From assembly GCF_000428825.1 (NCBI RefSeq), contig NZ_AUAR01000003.1, forward strand, positions 186,001 through 250,000: a DNA stretch of 64,000 nt, read 5' to 3'. Within the stretch, counting starts at the first letter, position 1. Each line of letters opens with the position of its first letter. Source of the stretch: Desulfomicrobium escambiense DSM 10707 (lineage in GTDB: Bacteria; Desulfobacterota; Desulfovibrionia; Desulfovibrionales; Desulfomicrobiaceae). The notes under the pieces were generated by a model that was given only the letters and a program-made list of their open reading frames with translations, made no database searches and was not told the DNA's origin. The position numbers and the translations under genes were made by a program. Shown here in pieces: positions 26,721 to 35,544 of the stretch.

Positions 26721-27806
26721 ATGACGACTATCCCCGAGGAATTCAATCTTCAATCCTACGATTTCGACCTGCCCGAGTCCCAGATAGCCCAGGACCCGGC
26801 CGAGCGGCGCGGGGCGTCGCGGCTGCTGGTGCTCGACCGCGCCAGCGGCGAGGTGCGCGACTGCATGTTCGCGGACATCGCGCAACTGCTACCCAGGGAC
26901 GCGCTGCTGGTGGTCAACAACACCAAGGTCCTCCCGGCCCGGCTCATCGGACGCAAGGAGTCGGGCGGCAAGGCGGAGTTCCTGCTTCTCACGCCCCTGT
27001 CCCTGATCGAGCCCGAAGCCCGCACCGACGGTTGGAGCACGGCCGAAGTCGAAGGCCTGCTCAAGGCCTCCAAGGGCCCCAGGCCGGGCGAGCGCCTGCA
27101 TTTCGACGGGCTGGAGCTCCTGGTGCTGGAGAAGGGCGAATTCGGCCGCAGCCGCGTCCGGCTGAACTGGCGCGGCGAACTGGCCGACCATTTCCTGAAG
27201 CAGGGGCACATCCCCCTGCCCCCCTACATCCGCCGCGAGGACAAGGGCGAAGACCGCGACCGTTACCAGACCGTCTATTCCCGCGAGGACAAGCTCGGTT
27301 CCGTGGCCGCGCCCACGGCCGGGCTGCACTTCACGCCGGAGATCATGGCCGCCCTGGAAGCGCGCGGCATCCGCACGGCCGAAGTCACGCTCTACGTGGG
27401 CTACGGCACCTTCAGCCCCGTGCGCTGCGACGACATCCGCGAGCACGTCATGCACGCCGAGTACGCAGAGGTCCCTGAGGAAACCGCAGGGGCCATCGCC
27501 AGGGCCAGGGCCGAGGGGAGGCCCGTGGTGGCCGTGGGCACGACCACCACCCGCACCCTCGAGAGCATGGCCTCGCACCTCGGGGGGATCGGTCCCTTCC
27601 GGGGCTGGACGGACATATTCATCCGCCCCGGGTACAGCTTCAAGGTGGTGGACCAGCTCATCACCAACTTCCACTTGCCCCGCTCATCCCTAATCATTAT
27701 GGTCAGCACACTCGCGGGCAGGCGACAGATTATCGATGCCTACAACCACGCGGTGCGGCAGGGCTTCCGCTTTTTTTCCTACGGCGACGCCATGCTCATC
27801 CGCTGA
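26721..27806 (+). CDS. queA: tRNA preQ1(34) S-adenosylmethionine ribosyltransferase-isomerase
   Basis: A 361-residue enzyme that transfers the ribosyl moiety of SAM to 7-aminomethyl-7-deazaguanine in tRNA, making epoxyqueuosine. QueA signatures are DPAERRGASRLLVLDR, VVNNTKVLPARL, AAPTAGLHFTPE and HLPRSSLIIMVSTLAG. ATG 26721 has GAGGA six bases upstream; an in-frame GTG at 26703 is less likely. It is divergent from bioA with an 82-base gap. Confidence 0.96.
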   Translation: MTTIPEEFNLQSYDFDLPESQIAQDPAERRGASRLLVLDRASGEVRDCMFADIAQLLPRDALLVVNNTKVLPARLIGRKESGGKAEFLLLTPLSLIEPEARTDGWSTAEVEGLLKASKGPRPGERLHFDGLELLVLEKGEFGRSRVRLNWRGELADHFLKQGHIPLPPYIRREDKGEDRDRYQTVYSREDKLGSVAAPTAGLHFTPEIMAALEARGIRTAEVTLYVGYGTFSPVRCDDIREHVMHAEYAEVPEETAGAIARARAEGRPVVAVGTTTTRTLESMASHLGGIGPFRGWTDIFIRPGYSFKVVDQLITNFHLPRSSLIIMVSTLAGRRQIIDAYNHAVRQGFRFFSYGDAMLIR

Positions 27807-27850
27807 ACCCGCCAGTCCCGTTCACCATCATCCCCCCGTGGAGGTATTCC

Positions 27851-28090
27851 ATGCCTAGCAGAGTCGAGTTCCGGGAGGACCGCTGCAAGGGCTGCCTGCT
27901 CTGCACCGAGGTCTGCCCGACCGGCATCATCCAGCAATCGAGTCGGTTCAACCAGAAGGGGTACAAGGTCGTGGAGATCACCCCCGAAAGGATGAACGAA
28001 TGCAAGGGCTGCGCGTTCTGCGCCATGATGTGCCCTGATTTCTGCATCAACGTCTTCACGACGAAGCAGGCCAAAGGAGGAAAGAAATGA
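27851..28090 (+). CDS. 2-oxoacid:ferredoxin oxidoreductase, delta (4Fe-4S) subunit
   Basis: A 79-residue bacterial-type ferredoxin with two CxxCxxCxxxCP clusters (CKGCLLCTEVCP near residue 12, CKGCAFCAMMCP near residue 54). It carries electrons out of the oxidoreductase core. GGAGG precedes ATG 27851, and the stop overlaps the alpha-subunit start (ATGA). First gene of a four-gene operon in the order delta-alpha-beta-gamma. Confidence 0.93.
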   Translation: MPSRVEFREDRCKGCLLCTEVCPTGIIQQSSRFNQKGYKVVEITPERMNECKGCAFCAMMCPDFCINVFTTKQAKGGKK

Positions 28091-29148
28091 GCACTCCCAA
28101 GCGCATCTTCGTCAAGGGCAACGAGGCCATCTCCCGCGGCGCCCTGGCCGCCGGGATGAAGTGCTTTTTCGGCTACCCCATCACGCCCCAGAACGACATC
28201 CCCGAGTTCCTGTCCCAGGCCCTGCCCGAAGCCGGCGGCGAATTCGTGCAGGCCGAGAGCGAAGTGGCCGCGGCCAACATGCTCATGGGCGCGGCGGCCT
28301 GCGGCATCCGCTCCATGACCTCCTCGTCGAGCCCGGGCGTGTCCCTCAAGCAGGAGGCCATCTCCTACATGGCCGGCAGCGAGATCCCCGGCGTCATCGT
28401 CAACGTCAGCCGCGGCGGACCGGGCCTGGGCGACATCGGCCCGTCCCAGGGCGACTACTTCCAGGCCGTCAAGGGCGGCGGGCACGGCGACTACAAGCTC
28501 CTGGTCCTGGCCCCCGGCACGGTGCAGGAAGCCTACGACCTGACCATCAAGGCCTTCGACCTGGCCTTCAAGTACAGAAACCCGGTCATGGTCCTGGCCG
28601 ACGCCATCATCGGACAGATGAAGGAGCCGGTGGTACCGTGGGTGCCGGAAAACATCGATCCGGCCGAAGGGCAGGACTGGGGCCTGCAGGGCGCCGTGAA
28701 CCGTCCCCCGCGGCTCATCAAGTCCCTCTTCCTCGACGACGGGGCCCTGGCCGGCCAAAACCTGAAGCTCCAGGCCAAATACCAGACCATGCAGGCCGAG
28801 GCGGACCAGGAACTGTTCCTGACCGAGGACGCCGAACTCATCGTCGTGGCCTTCGGCTCCATCGGCCGCATCGCCAAGAGCACCGTGCGCAAGCTGCGCG
28901 CCCAGGGCAAGAAGGTCGGCCTGGTGCGGCCCATCACCCTGTTCCCGTTCCCGTCGGACGTGCTGCTTGGCCTGGCCAAGCAGGGCAAGCGCTTCCTGAC
29001 CATCGAGCACAACATGGGTCAGATGGTCGAGGACGTGCGACTGGCCATTCGCACCGTGGCGGACTCGGCGTTCCACGCCCAGCTTCCGGGCAACCTGCCG
29101 ACGCCGGACGATTTCGAAGAACCCATCTTGAAGGCGCTGGAGGGCTGA
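28087..29148 (+). CDS. 2-oxoacid:ferredoxin oxidoreductase, alpha subunit (VorB/KorA type)
   Basis: A 353-residue subunit combining the pyrimidine-binding and transketolase C-terminal domains. It has the GNEAISRGALAAGMKCFFGY start, YPITPQND and the SSPGVSLKQE loop. Its length fits 2-ketoisovalerate or 2-oxoglutarate:ferredoxin oxidoreductases (~350) rather than pyruvate oxidoreductases (~390). These enzymes oxidatively decarboxylate 2-oxoacids to acyl-CoA, reducing ferredoxin. The exact substrate cannot be read from sequence. Confidence 0.9.
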   Translation: MSTPKRIFVKGNEAISRGALAAGMKCFFGYPITPQNDIPEFLSQALPEAGGEFVQAESEVAAANMLMGAAACGIRSMTSSSSPGVSLKQEAISYMAGSEIPGVIVNVSRGGPGLGDIGPSQGDYFQAVKGGGHGDYKLLVLAPGTVQEAYDLTIKAFDLAFKYRNPVMVLADAIIGQMKEPVVPWVPENIDPAEGQDWGLQGAVNRPPRLIKSLFLDDGALAGQNLKLQAKYQTMQAEADQELFLTEDAELIVVAFGSIGRIAKSTVRKLRAQGKKVGLVRPITLFPFPSDVLLGLAKQGKRFLTIEHNMGQMVEDVRLAIRTVADSAFHAQLPGNLPTPDDFEEPILKALEG

Positions 29149-29150
29149 GC

Positions 29151-29912
29151 ATGACCCAGGAAATTCGCGTCACCAACTACCCCGAGGTCCTCACCGACCG
29201 GCCGACCCACTACTGCCCCGGCTGTCACCACGGCACGGCGCACCGCCTGGTGGCCGAGGCCATCACCGATCTGGGCCTGGTGGACAAAAGCATCCTCATC
29301 GGCTCCATCGGCTGTTCGGTCTTCATCTACAACTACCTGTCGCTGGACGCCATCGAGTCGCCCCACGGCCGCGCCCCGGCGGTGGCCACAGGCGTCAAGC
29401 GCGCCCGGCCGGACAAGATCGTCTTCACCTACCAGGGCGACGGCGACCTGGCCTCCATCGGCATGGCCGAGATCATGCACTGCGCCAACCGCGGCGAGAA
29501 CATCACCACGATCTTCGTCAACAACACGGTCTACGGCATGACCGGCGGCCAGATGGCCCCGACCACCCTGGTCGGCCAGAAGACCACCACCTGCCCCGGC
29601 GGCCGCTGCCGCGAGAACGAGGGCATGCCCATCCGCATGACCGAGATCATCGCCTCCCTGGGCGGCGTGGCCTACGCCGAACGCGTGGCCGTGAACAACG
29701 TCAAGAACATCATGAAGGCCAAGAAGGCCGTGGCCAAGGCCTTCGAGTACCAGACGAAGGAAATCGGCTTCTCCTTCGTGGAGATCCTGGCCACCTGCCC
29801 GACCAACTGGCACATGACGCCGCTGCAGGCCAACAAGCGCGTGGAAACGGAAATGATCCCCTACTTCCCCCTGGGCAACTTCAAGGACGTGCTGGCAAAG
29901 GAGGAGAAATGA
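29151..29912 (+). CDS. 2-oxoacid:ferredoxin oxidoreductase, beta (TPP) subunit
   Basis: A 253-residue thiamine-diphosphate-binding subunit. CPGCHHG near the N terminus and CSVFIYNY supply cysteines typical of the family, and GDGDLASIGMAEIMHCANRG leading to NNTVYGMTGGQ is the TPP/Mg site. ATG 29151 lies two bases after the alpha stop behind GGAGGG. The stop overlaps the gamma start (ATGA). Confidence 0.92.
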   Translation: MTQEIRVTNYPEVLTDRPTHYCPGCHHGTAHRLVAEAITDLGLVDKSILIGSIGCSVFIYNYLSLDAIESPHGRAPAVATGVKRARPDKIVFTYQGDGDLASIGMAEIMHCANRGENITTIFVNNTVYGMTGGQMAPTTLVGQKTTTCPGGRCRENEGMPIRMTEIIASLGGVAYAERVAVNNVKNIMKAKKAVAKAFEYQTKEIGFSFVEILATCPTNWHMTPLQANKRVETEMIPYFPLGNFKDVLAKEEK

Positions 29913-30472
29913 GCATTTACCAGGATGCAATCATCGCCGGGTTCGGCGGCCAGGGCGTCATGCTCATCGGCAATCTCCTGGCCTACGCGGGCATGGATGC
30001 GGGCCTCAACGTGACCTACATCCCGGTCTACGGCCCCGAGATGCGCGGCGGCACGGCCAACTGCACCGTCGTTGTCTCCGACGACGTCATCGGTTCGCCC
30101 ATCATCCGCTCGCCCGTGAGCCTCATCATCATGAACGGCCCGTCCCTGGACAAGTTCCAGCCGAGGCTGCAGGACGGCGGGACGCTCATTCTCAACTCGT
30201 CCCTCATCGACCCGGCCAAGACCGAAAAGGACAGGGTCAAGGTCTACGCCGTGCCCGTCAACGAGATCGCCGACGGCCTGGGCAACGCCCGCATGGCCAA
30301 CATGGTGGCCATCGGGGCCTACGTGCAGGCCACGGGCGTCCTGCCGGTCAAGCAGGTTCAGGACAGCCTCGAGTCGGTCATCTCGGCCCACTACAGCCAC
30401 ATGATCCCCAAGAACGCGGCGGCCATCCAGGCCGGCGCGGACTACGTCATCGCCAACGGCCAGTACAAGTAG
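29909..30472 (+). CDS. 2-oxoacid:ferredoxin oxidoreductase, gamma subunit
   Basis: A 187-residue gamma/CoA-binding domain subunit starting with IIAGFGGQGVMLIGNLLAYA and containing VYGPEMRGGTANC, both diagnostic for this subunit. It completes the four-subunit enzyme. The ATGA overlap with the beta gene couples translation. Confidence 0.93.
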   Translation: MSIYQDAIIAGFGGQGVMLIGNLLAYAGMDAGLNVTYIPVYGPEMRGGTANCTVVVSDDVIGSPIIRSPVSLIIMNGPSLDKFQPRLQDGGTLILNSSLIDPAKTEKDRVKVYAVPVNEIADGLGNARMANMVAIGAYVQATGVLPVKQVQDSLESVISAHYSHMIPKNAAAIQAGADYVIANGQYK

Positions 30473-30477
30473 CACCC

Positions 30478-30505
30478 CCGGGGCCCTCGCGGCCCCGGCT
30501 TTTTT
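30478..30505 (+). terminator. Terminator of the 2-oxoacid oxidoreductase operon
   Basis: CCGGGGCC (30478-30485) pairs with GGCCCCGG (30491-30498) and is followed by C and six T. Confidence 0.93.
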
Positions 30506-30550
30506 GTCCTCGCGGCCCCGTCTCTCCACCCGAACCGCCCGAGGTGCGAC

Positions 30551-31363
30551 ATGCTTCTTCTCGGCATCATCGGCCACCCCCTCTCCCATACCCTGAGCCC
30601 CGTCCTGCACAACTGGGCCTTTCGCGAACTGGGCATCCAGGCCTCCTACCACGTCTGGGACACCCCCCCGGAAAAGCTCCCGGCCTTCATGGCCGCCCTG
30701 CGCACCCTGCCCATCCACGGGGCGAGCGTGACCATCCCCCACAAGGAACCGGTCATGCCCCTCGTGGACAGGCTGACGGCCAACGCGCGGGAGATCGGCG
30801 CCGTCAACACCCTGTACTGGGAGGACGGGAAGCTGTGGGGCGAAAACACCGACGTCACGGGCTTCATGGCCCCGCTTCTGGAGCGCGGCACGCCTCCCGG
30901 CACGGTCCTGGTCCTGGGTGCGGGCGGTGCGGCCCGTGCGGCGGTCTGCGGCCTGCACCGGGCAGGGTGGAAGGTCCTGCTCTCGGCCCGCACGGGCACC
31001 AGGGCCGACAGGCTGGCCAACTCCTTCCAGGCCGAACACGTGCCGTGGAGCGAACGACACGAGGTGCGGCCGGACCTGCTGGTCAACACCACGCCCCTGG
31101 GCATGTCGGGCCCCTTCCAGGGCCTCTCGCCGTGGAAAGGCCCCCTTGCCGGCGTGTCCCTGGTCTACGACCTGGTCTACAACCCGCGGGAGACCCCGCT
31201 GCTGCTCCAGGCCGCGCGCGAAGGCGTGGACGTCGTGCACGGCCTGCCCATGTTCGTGCACCAGGCCCTGGCCCAGTTCGAGCTCTGGACCGGCCGGCGC
31301 TTTCCGCTGCCGCAGGCCATGGTCCTCTTGGAGGAAACCCTGGCGGCCAGGGGCAAGGCGTGA
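30551..31363 (+). CDS. aroE: Shikimate dehydrogenase
   Basis: A 270-residue NADP-dependent enzyme reducing 3-dehydroshikimate to shikimate in aromatic amino acid synthesis. Seen are the substrate site GHPLSHTLSPVLHN, the NVTIPHKE-like motif (SVTIPHKEPVMPL) with the catalytic lysine, ENTDVTGF and the nucleotide loop LGAGGAARA. GAGG precedes ATG 30551. The stop overlaps the tag start (GTGA). Confidence 0.95.
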   Translation: MLLLGIIGHPLSHTLSPVLHNWAFRELGIQASYHVWDTPPEKLPAFMAALRTLPIHGASVTIPHKEPVMPLVDRLTANAREIGAVNTLYWEDGKLWGENTDVTGFMAPLLERGTPPGTVLVLGAGGAARAAVCGLHRAGWKVLLSARTGTRADRLANSFQAEHVPWSERHEVRPDLLVNTTPLGMSGPFQGLSPWKGPLAGVSLVYDLVYNPRETPLLLQAAREGVDVVHGLPMFVHQALAQFELWTGRRFPLPQAMVLLEETLAARGKA

Positions 31364-31941
31364 TCCGCTGCCCCTGGGTCGACCCGGCCAAGCCCGACTA
31401 CGTCCGCTACCACGACGAGGAGTGGGGCGTCCCGGTCCGCGACGACCGCACGCTGTTTGAATACTTGGTCCTCGAGTCCGCCCAGGCCGGGCTTTCCTGG
31501 TACACGGTGCTGCGCAAGCGCGAGGGCTACCGGGCGGCCTTCGCCGGATTCGACCCGCAGGCCGTGGCCGGCTTCACGCCGGCCGAGGTGGAGCGGCTCA
31601 TGACGGACCCCGGCATCATCCGCAACCGCCGCAAGATCGAGGCCGCCATCGGCAACGCCCGCGCCTTCCTGCGGGTGCGGGAGAGCTTCGGTTCCTTCGC
31701 CGAGTACCTGTGGCGGTTCGTGGACGGACGTCCCATTGTTCACACCCTGCGCACCCTGACCGACTATCCCGTGACCATCGCCCAGTCCGACGCCCTGGCC
31801 AGGGACCTCAAATCCAGGGGCTTCGCCTTTCTCGGCCCCACGACCTGCTACGCCTTCATGCAGGCCACCGGCCTGGTCAACGACCACAGCCTCGACTGCT
31901 TCCGCCGGAGCGAACTGCTGGAAACTTCCGCAGGATCGTGA
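31360..31941 (+). CDS. tag: DNA-3-methyladenine glycosylase I
   Basis: A 193-residue base-excision enzyme removing 3-methyladenine. The family start RCPWVDPAKPDYVRYHDEEW, the LFEYLVLESAQAGLSW segment and the zinc-site end with Cys/His residues (NDHSLDCFRR) are present. GTG 31360 overlaps the aroE stop, giving translational coupling. Normal length (~187). Confidence 0.93.
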   Translation: MIRCPWVDPAKPDYVRYHDEEWGVPVRDDRTLFEYLVLESAQAGLSWYTVLRKREGYRAAFAGFDPQAVAGFTPAEVERLMTDPGIIRNRRKIEAAIGNARAFLRVRESFGSFAEYLWRFVDGRPIVHTLRTLTDYPVTIAQSDALARDLKSRGFAFLGPTTCYAFMQATGLVNDHSLDCFRRSELLETSAGS

Positions 31942-32015
31942 GGCCTCAGGCGGCGATCAAGCGCTCGCCACGCGCGGCGAATCAAAGTTATGTCTGGCTT
32001 TGCCGGGAAAAATCG

Positions 32016-32021
32016 TATAAT
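32016..32021 (+). promoter_or_regulatory. Possible -10 element of the alcohol dehydrogenase-kinase unit
   Basis: TATAAT matches the consensus exactly, 68 bases before the dehydrogenase start, in a short AT-rich patch. No good -35 is seen, so activator dependence or chance are both possible. Confidence 0.4.
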
Positions 32022-32088
32022 TTCCACACAGTTTCTTTTCCCCCGAGCCGGCGGGACAGTGCCGGCAAACTCCATGGAGGGATGCGGC

Positions 32089-33246
32089 ATGAGCTTCACC
32101 GAACTGCGCAAATTCGTCGCCCCTGAAACGATCTTCGGCGTCGGCGCCCTGCTCGTAGCCGGGCAGTACGCCAGCAAGTTCGGCATGATGCGGCCGCTCG
32201 TGGTGACCGACCCCGGGATTGTTGAGGCGGGCTGGGCCGGCAAGGTCATAGAGAGCCTGGCTGCCTTCGATATCGAAGGGGTCCTGTTCTCCGCGGTCTC
32301 GCCGAACCCCAGGGCCGAGGAAGTCATGGCTGGGGCCATGACGTACATGGAGCACGGCTGCGACGGCCTGGTGGCCGTGGGCGGCGGCAGCCCCATGGAC
32401 TGCGCCAAGGGCATCGGCATCGTGGTCTCCAACGGCGGCCACATCCTGGATTACGAGGGCGTGGACAAGATCATCGTGCCCATGCCGCCGCTCATCGGCA
32501 TCCCGACCACGGCCGGCACCTCGGCCGACGTGTCGCAGTTCGCCATCATCAACGACACCGAGCGCAAGACCAAGATCGCCATCATCAGCAAGACCATCAT
32601 CCCCGATGTGGCGCTCATCGATCCTCAGACCCTGACCACCAAGAGCCCCTACCTCGTGGCCTGCACCGGCATGGACGCCCTGGTCCACGCCATCGAGGCC
32701 TTCGTCTCCAGCGCCCATTCGCCCATGAGCGACCTGCACGCCCTGGAGGCCATCCGGCTTGTGACGAGCAGCCTCCTGGCATCCCTGCAGAACCCCGGCG
32801 ACATGGAACTGCGCGCCAAGACCATGCTCGGCAGCATGCAGGCCGGCCTGGCCTTCTCCAATGCCAGCCTCGGAGCGGTCCACGCCATGGCCCACAGTCT
32901 GGGCGGCTACAAGGACCTGCCCCACGGCGAATGCAACGCCATGCTCCTGCCCCACGTCATCGACTTCAACTTCCCGGCGGCGCCCGAGCGCTTCAGAATC
33001 ATCGCAGAGGCTATGGGCATCGACTGCCGCGGGCTGAACAACAAGGAGGTCAGAACGCGCCTCCTCCACGCCATGATCGAGCTGCGCAACGCCGTCGGCA
33101 TCCGCCAGCATCTTGGGCAGAAGGGAATCCGCACCGGCGACATCCCCGTGCTCTCCGCCAAAGCCGTGCTCGACCCGTGCCTGGTCACCAACCCCAAGAC
33201 AGCCACCACCCGCGACATCCAAGTCATCTATGAAGAAGCGACCTGA
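32089..33246 (+). CDS. Iron-containing (type III) alcohol dehydrogenase
   Basis: A 385-residue NAD-dependent dehydrogenase. It has the GGGSPMDCAKGIG nucleotide motif, GIPTTAGTSADVS, and the metal-ligand region with GMDALVHAIEAF, GAVHAMAHSLGG and HGECNAMLLPHV, including the usual Asp/His ligands. It interconverts a primary alcohol and aldehyde, probably ethanol. ATG 32089 follows GGAGGG; the longer frame to 31990 runs across the presumed promoter. Its last 17 bases overlap the start of a histidine kinase gene. Confidence 0.92.
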   Translation: MSFTELRKFVAPETIFGVGALLVAGQYASKFGMMRPLVVTDPGIVEAGWAGKVIESLAAFDIEGVLFSAVSPNPRAEEVMAGAMTYMEHGCDGLVAVGGGSPMDCAKGIGIVVSNGGHILDYEGVDKIIVPMPPLIGIPTTAGTSADVSQFAIINDTERKTKIAIISKTIIPDVALIDPQTLTTKSPYLVACTGMDALVHAIEAFVSSAHSPMSDLHALEAIRLVTSSLLASLQNPGDMELRAKTMLGSMQAGLAFSNASLGAVHAMAHSLGGYKDLPHGECNAMLLPHVIDFNFPAAPERFRIIAEAMGIDCRGLNNKEVRTRLLHAMIELRNAVGIRQHLGQKGIRTGDIPVLSAKAVLDPCLVTNPKTATTRDIQVIYEEAT

Positions 33247-35491
33247 CGAGCCGGCGAGCGACACGACGTCCCTGCGCGACAAGATAGTCGGCCTGAGCGA
33301 GTCCTCGGGCCGAAAGAGCTATTATCCCATGCTGCAGCAGAAGATCCGGGAGCTGCAGAACGAGATCTCCGAAAGGTGGCGCGCTGAAAACACCCTGCGG
33401 CAGACTCTGGCGCGCATCAGCCGCCAGCAGGCCGTCATGGCCGAGATTTCTACGGACCCCAACGTGTTCCACGGGCGGTTGCGGGACGCGGCCCCCATGA
33501 TCACCGTCAAGATGAGCCATGCCCTGGAGGTCAGCCGGACGGCACTCTGGATCAGGCAGGGAGAACGGTTCATCTGCCTGGACAAATTCGATGCCCGCTA
33601 CGACGCCCACAGTTCCGGCCAGATCCTCAGGCTCGAGGAGTTCCCGACGTACCATGCGGCCATAGTCCGGGAAGTCGTAGCCGTGGACAACGTGCACACG
33701 GATCCCCGGACCATGGCCTTCGCCTCGTCCTACCTCGCTCCCCACGGCATCGAGTCCATGCTCGACGTGCCCGTGCAGATCGAAGGCGAAATCGCCGGCA
33801 TCATCTCCTTCGAACACACCGCAAGTCCCCGCGCCTGGCAGCCCGACGAGATCACCTTCGCCGGCCGCGTCGCCGACCAGGTGGCGCTGATCATGGAGAA
33901 CAAACGCAGGCGCATGGCCGAGGAGCGGCTCAGGGAGGCCCACGCCGAACTGACCAGGAACTTCCGTTTCACGGAAGTTCTCCTCGACGCCATCCCCATC
34001 CCCCTGTTCTACAAGGACTCGAGCCTGCGCTATCTCGGCTGCAACCGCGCCTTCACCGAGGTCATGGGCATAAGCCGCGAGGAGCTGCAAGGAAAGACCA
34101 CACGGGACCTATGGCCGGACCTTTCACCCACATATGAGGAAAACGACCACTCCCTGCTGCGCGGCGCGCCCAGAAGCACATACGAGGCCAAGGTCCGCGG
34201 CAAGGACGGACAGCTGCGCGAGGTCATCTTCGCCAAGCAGGTCTTTTTCGACGAGCGCAACCGCACGGACGGCATCATCGGCTCCTTCGTGGACATCACG
34301 GAGCGCATCCGCTCGGAAAAGGAATCGCAGCGTCTGCGGACACTGCTGTCGAACATCATCAACTCCATGCCGTCCATGCTCATCGGCGTGGACGCCGACG
34401 GCCGCATCGCACAATGGAACCAGCAGGCAGCCAGCGTGACGGGCGTCTCCGAAGAAGAGGCCCGCGGCAAGCCCCTCGGGGAGATCGTGCCGTGGCTCGA
34501 ACCGGAGATGCGCAGAATCCGTCAGTCCATCGCCGACAAGAAGCCCTTTTTCGAGGGGAAACTGCGCAGAATCGTGGACGGGGAGACGCATTTCGAGGAC
34601 GTGACCATCTATCCCCTCATCAGCAACGGCGTGGAGGGCGCGGTCATCCGCATCGACGACGTGACGGACAAAGTCCGCATCGAGGACGTGCTGGTCCAGT
34701 CGGAAAAGATGCTCTCCGTCGGCGGGCTTGCCGCCGGCATGGCGCACGAGATCAACAATCCGCTGGCATCCATCATGGGCAACGCGCAGGTCCTGGAGAC
34801 GCGCCTGACCCATCCCCTGCCGCAGAACGCTGCCGCGGCCCAGGAAGCAGGCATCTCAATGGAGGCCCTGCGCACCTACCTGGAGTTGCGGGGAATTCCG
34901 AAAATGCTCCTGTCCATCCGCAGCTCCGGGGCCCAGGCGGCGCAGATCGTCAGCAACATGCTCAGCTTCAGCCGCAAGAGCGACGCGACCCTTGTCCCGG
35001 AGGACATCACCGCCATCGTGGACAAGACCCTGGAACTGGCCAGTACGGACTATAACCTGAAAAAGAACTACGACTTCAAGAAAATACAGATCATCAGAGA
35101 GTACGAACCGGACCTGCCCAGAATTCTGGGTTCCGTGAGCAAGCTGCAGCAGGTCTTCCTGAATCTGTTCCGGAACGGAGCCGAGGCCATGGGGGAGAAG
35201 AGATATCCCGGAGGGCAGGGACCACGCTTCACCCTGCGGGCGCGGAACAACCCGCCCTGGGTGCGGATCGAACTGGAGGACAACGGACCGGGACTCGAAG
35301 AACCGGTACGCAAGCGCATCTTCGAGCCGTTCTTCACCACCAAGCCCGTGGACAAGGGCACAGGCCTCGGCCTGTCCGTGTCCTATTTCATCGTCACCGA
35401 GGACCACGCCGGCGTGATGAGCGTGCAGACGGCCCTGGGCGAATGGACACGCTTCATCATCGACCTGCCCGTCGCACCACCCGCGAAATAA
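33230..35491 (+). CDS. Cytoplasmic sensor histidine kinase with GAF and two PAS domains
   Basis: A 753-residue kinase without membrane segments. After a helical start, a GAF domain spans about residues 75-225, PAS 1 about 240-365 (NFRFTEVLLDAIPIPLFYKD) and PAS 2 about 370-490. HisKA carries His506 in MAHEINNPLASIMG, followed by an insert before the next helix, and the HATPase domain has DNGPGL and GTGLGLSVSYFI. No receiver domain or partner regulator is adjacent. It overlaps the dehydrogenase gene by 17 bases, so the two are probably co-expressed. The signal is unknown. Confidence 0.9.
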   Translation: MKKRPDEPASDTTSLRDKIVGLSESSGRKSYYPMLQQKIRELQNEISERWRAENTLRQTLARISRQQAVMAEISTDPNVFHGRLRDAAPMITVKMSHALEVSRTALWIRQGERFICLDKFDARYDAHSSGQILRLEEFPTYHAAIVREVVAVDNVHTDPRTMAFASSYLAPHGIESMLDVPVQIEGEIAGIISFEHTASPRAWQPDEITFAGRVADQVALIMENKRRRMAEERLREAHAELTRNFRFTEVLLDAIPIPLFYKDSSLRYLGCNRAFTEVMGISREELQGKTTRDLWPDLSPTYEENDHSLLRGAPRSTYEAKVRGKDGQLREVIFAKQVFFDERNRTDGIIGSFVDITERIRSEKESQRLRTLLSNIINSMPSMLIGVDADGRIAQWNQQAASVTGVSEEEARGKPLGEIVPWLEPEMRRIRQSIADKKPFFEGKLRRIVDGETHFEDVTIYPLISNGVEGAVIRIDDVTDKVRIEDVLVQSEKMLSVGGLAAGMAHEINNPLASIMGNAQVLETRLTHPLPQNAAAAQEAGISMEALRTYLELRGIPKMLLSIRSSGAQAAQIVSNMLSFSRKSDATLVPEDITAIVDKTLELASTDYNLKKNYDFKKIQIIREYEPDLPRILGSVSKLQQVFLNLFRNGAEAMGEKRYPGGQGPRFTLRARNNPPWVRIELEDNGPGLEEPVRKRIFEPFFTTKPVDKGTGLGLSVSYFIVTEDHAGVMSVQTALGEWTRFIIDLPVAPPAK

Positions 35492-35516
35492 AAACGGCAG
35501 GCCCGAGGGTCTGCCG
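35490..35516 (-). terminator. Terminator of the lytic transglycosylase gene
   Basis: A 10-bp stem with one G-T pair (35495-35504 with 35507-35516), then a run of five T on the minus strand. It also abuts the stop of the convergent kinase gene. Confidence 0.78.
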
Positions 35517-35544
35517 CAATCTGACGCATGAACGACCGCAGAGA

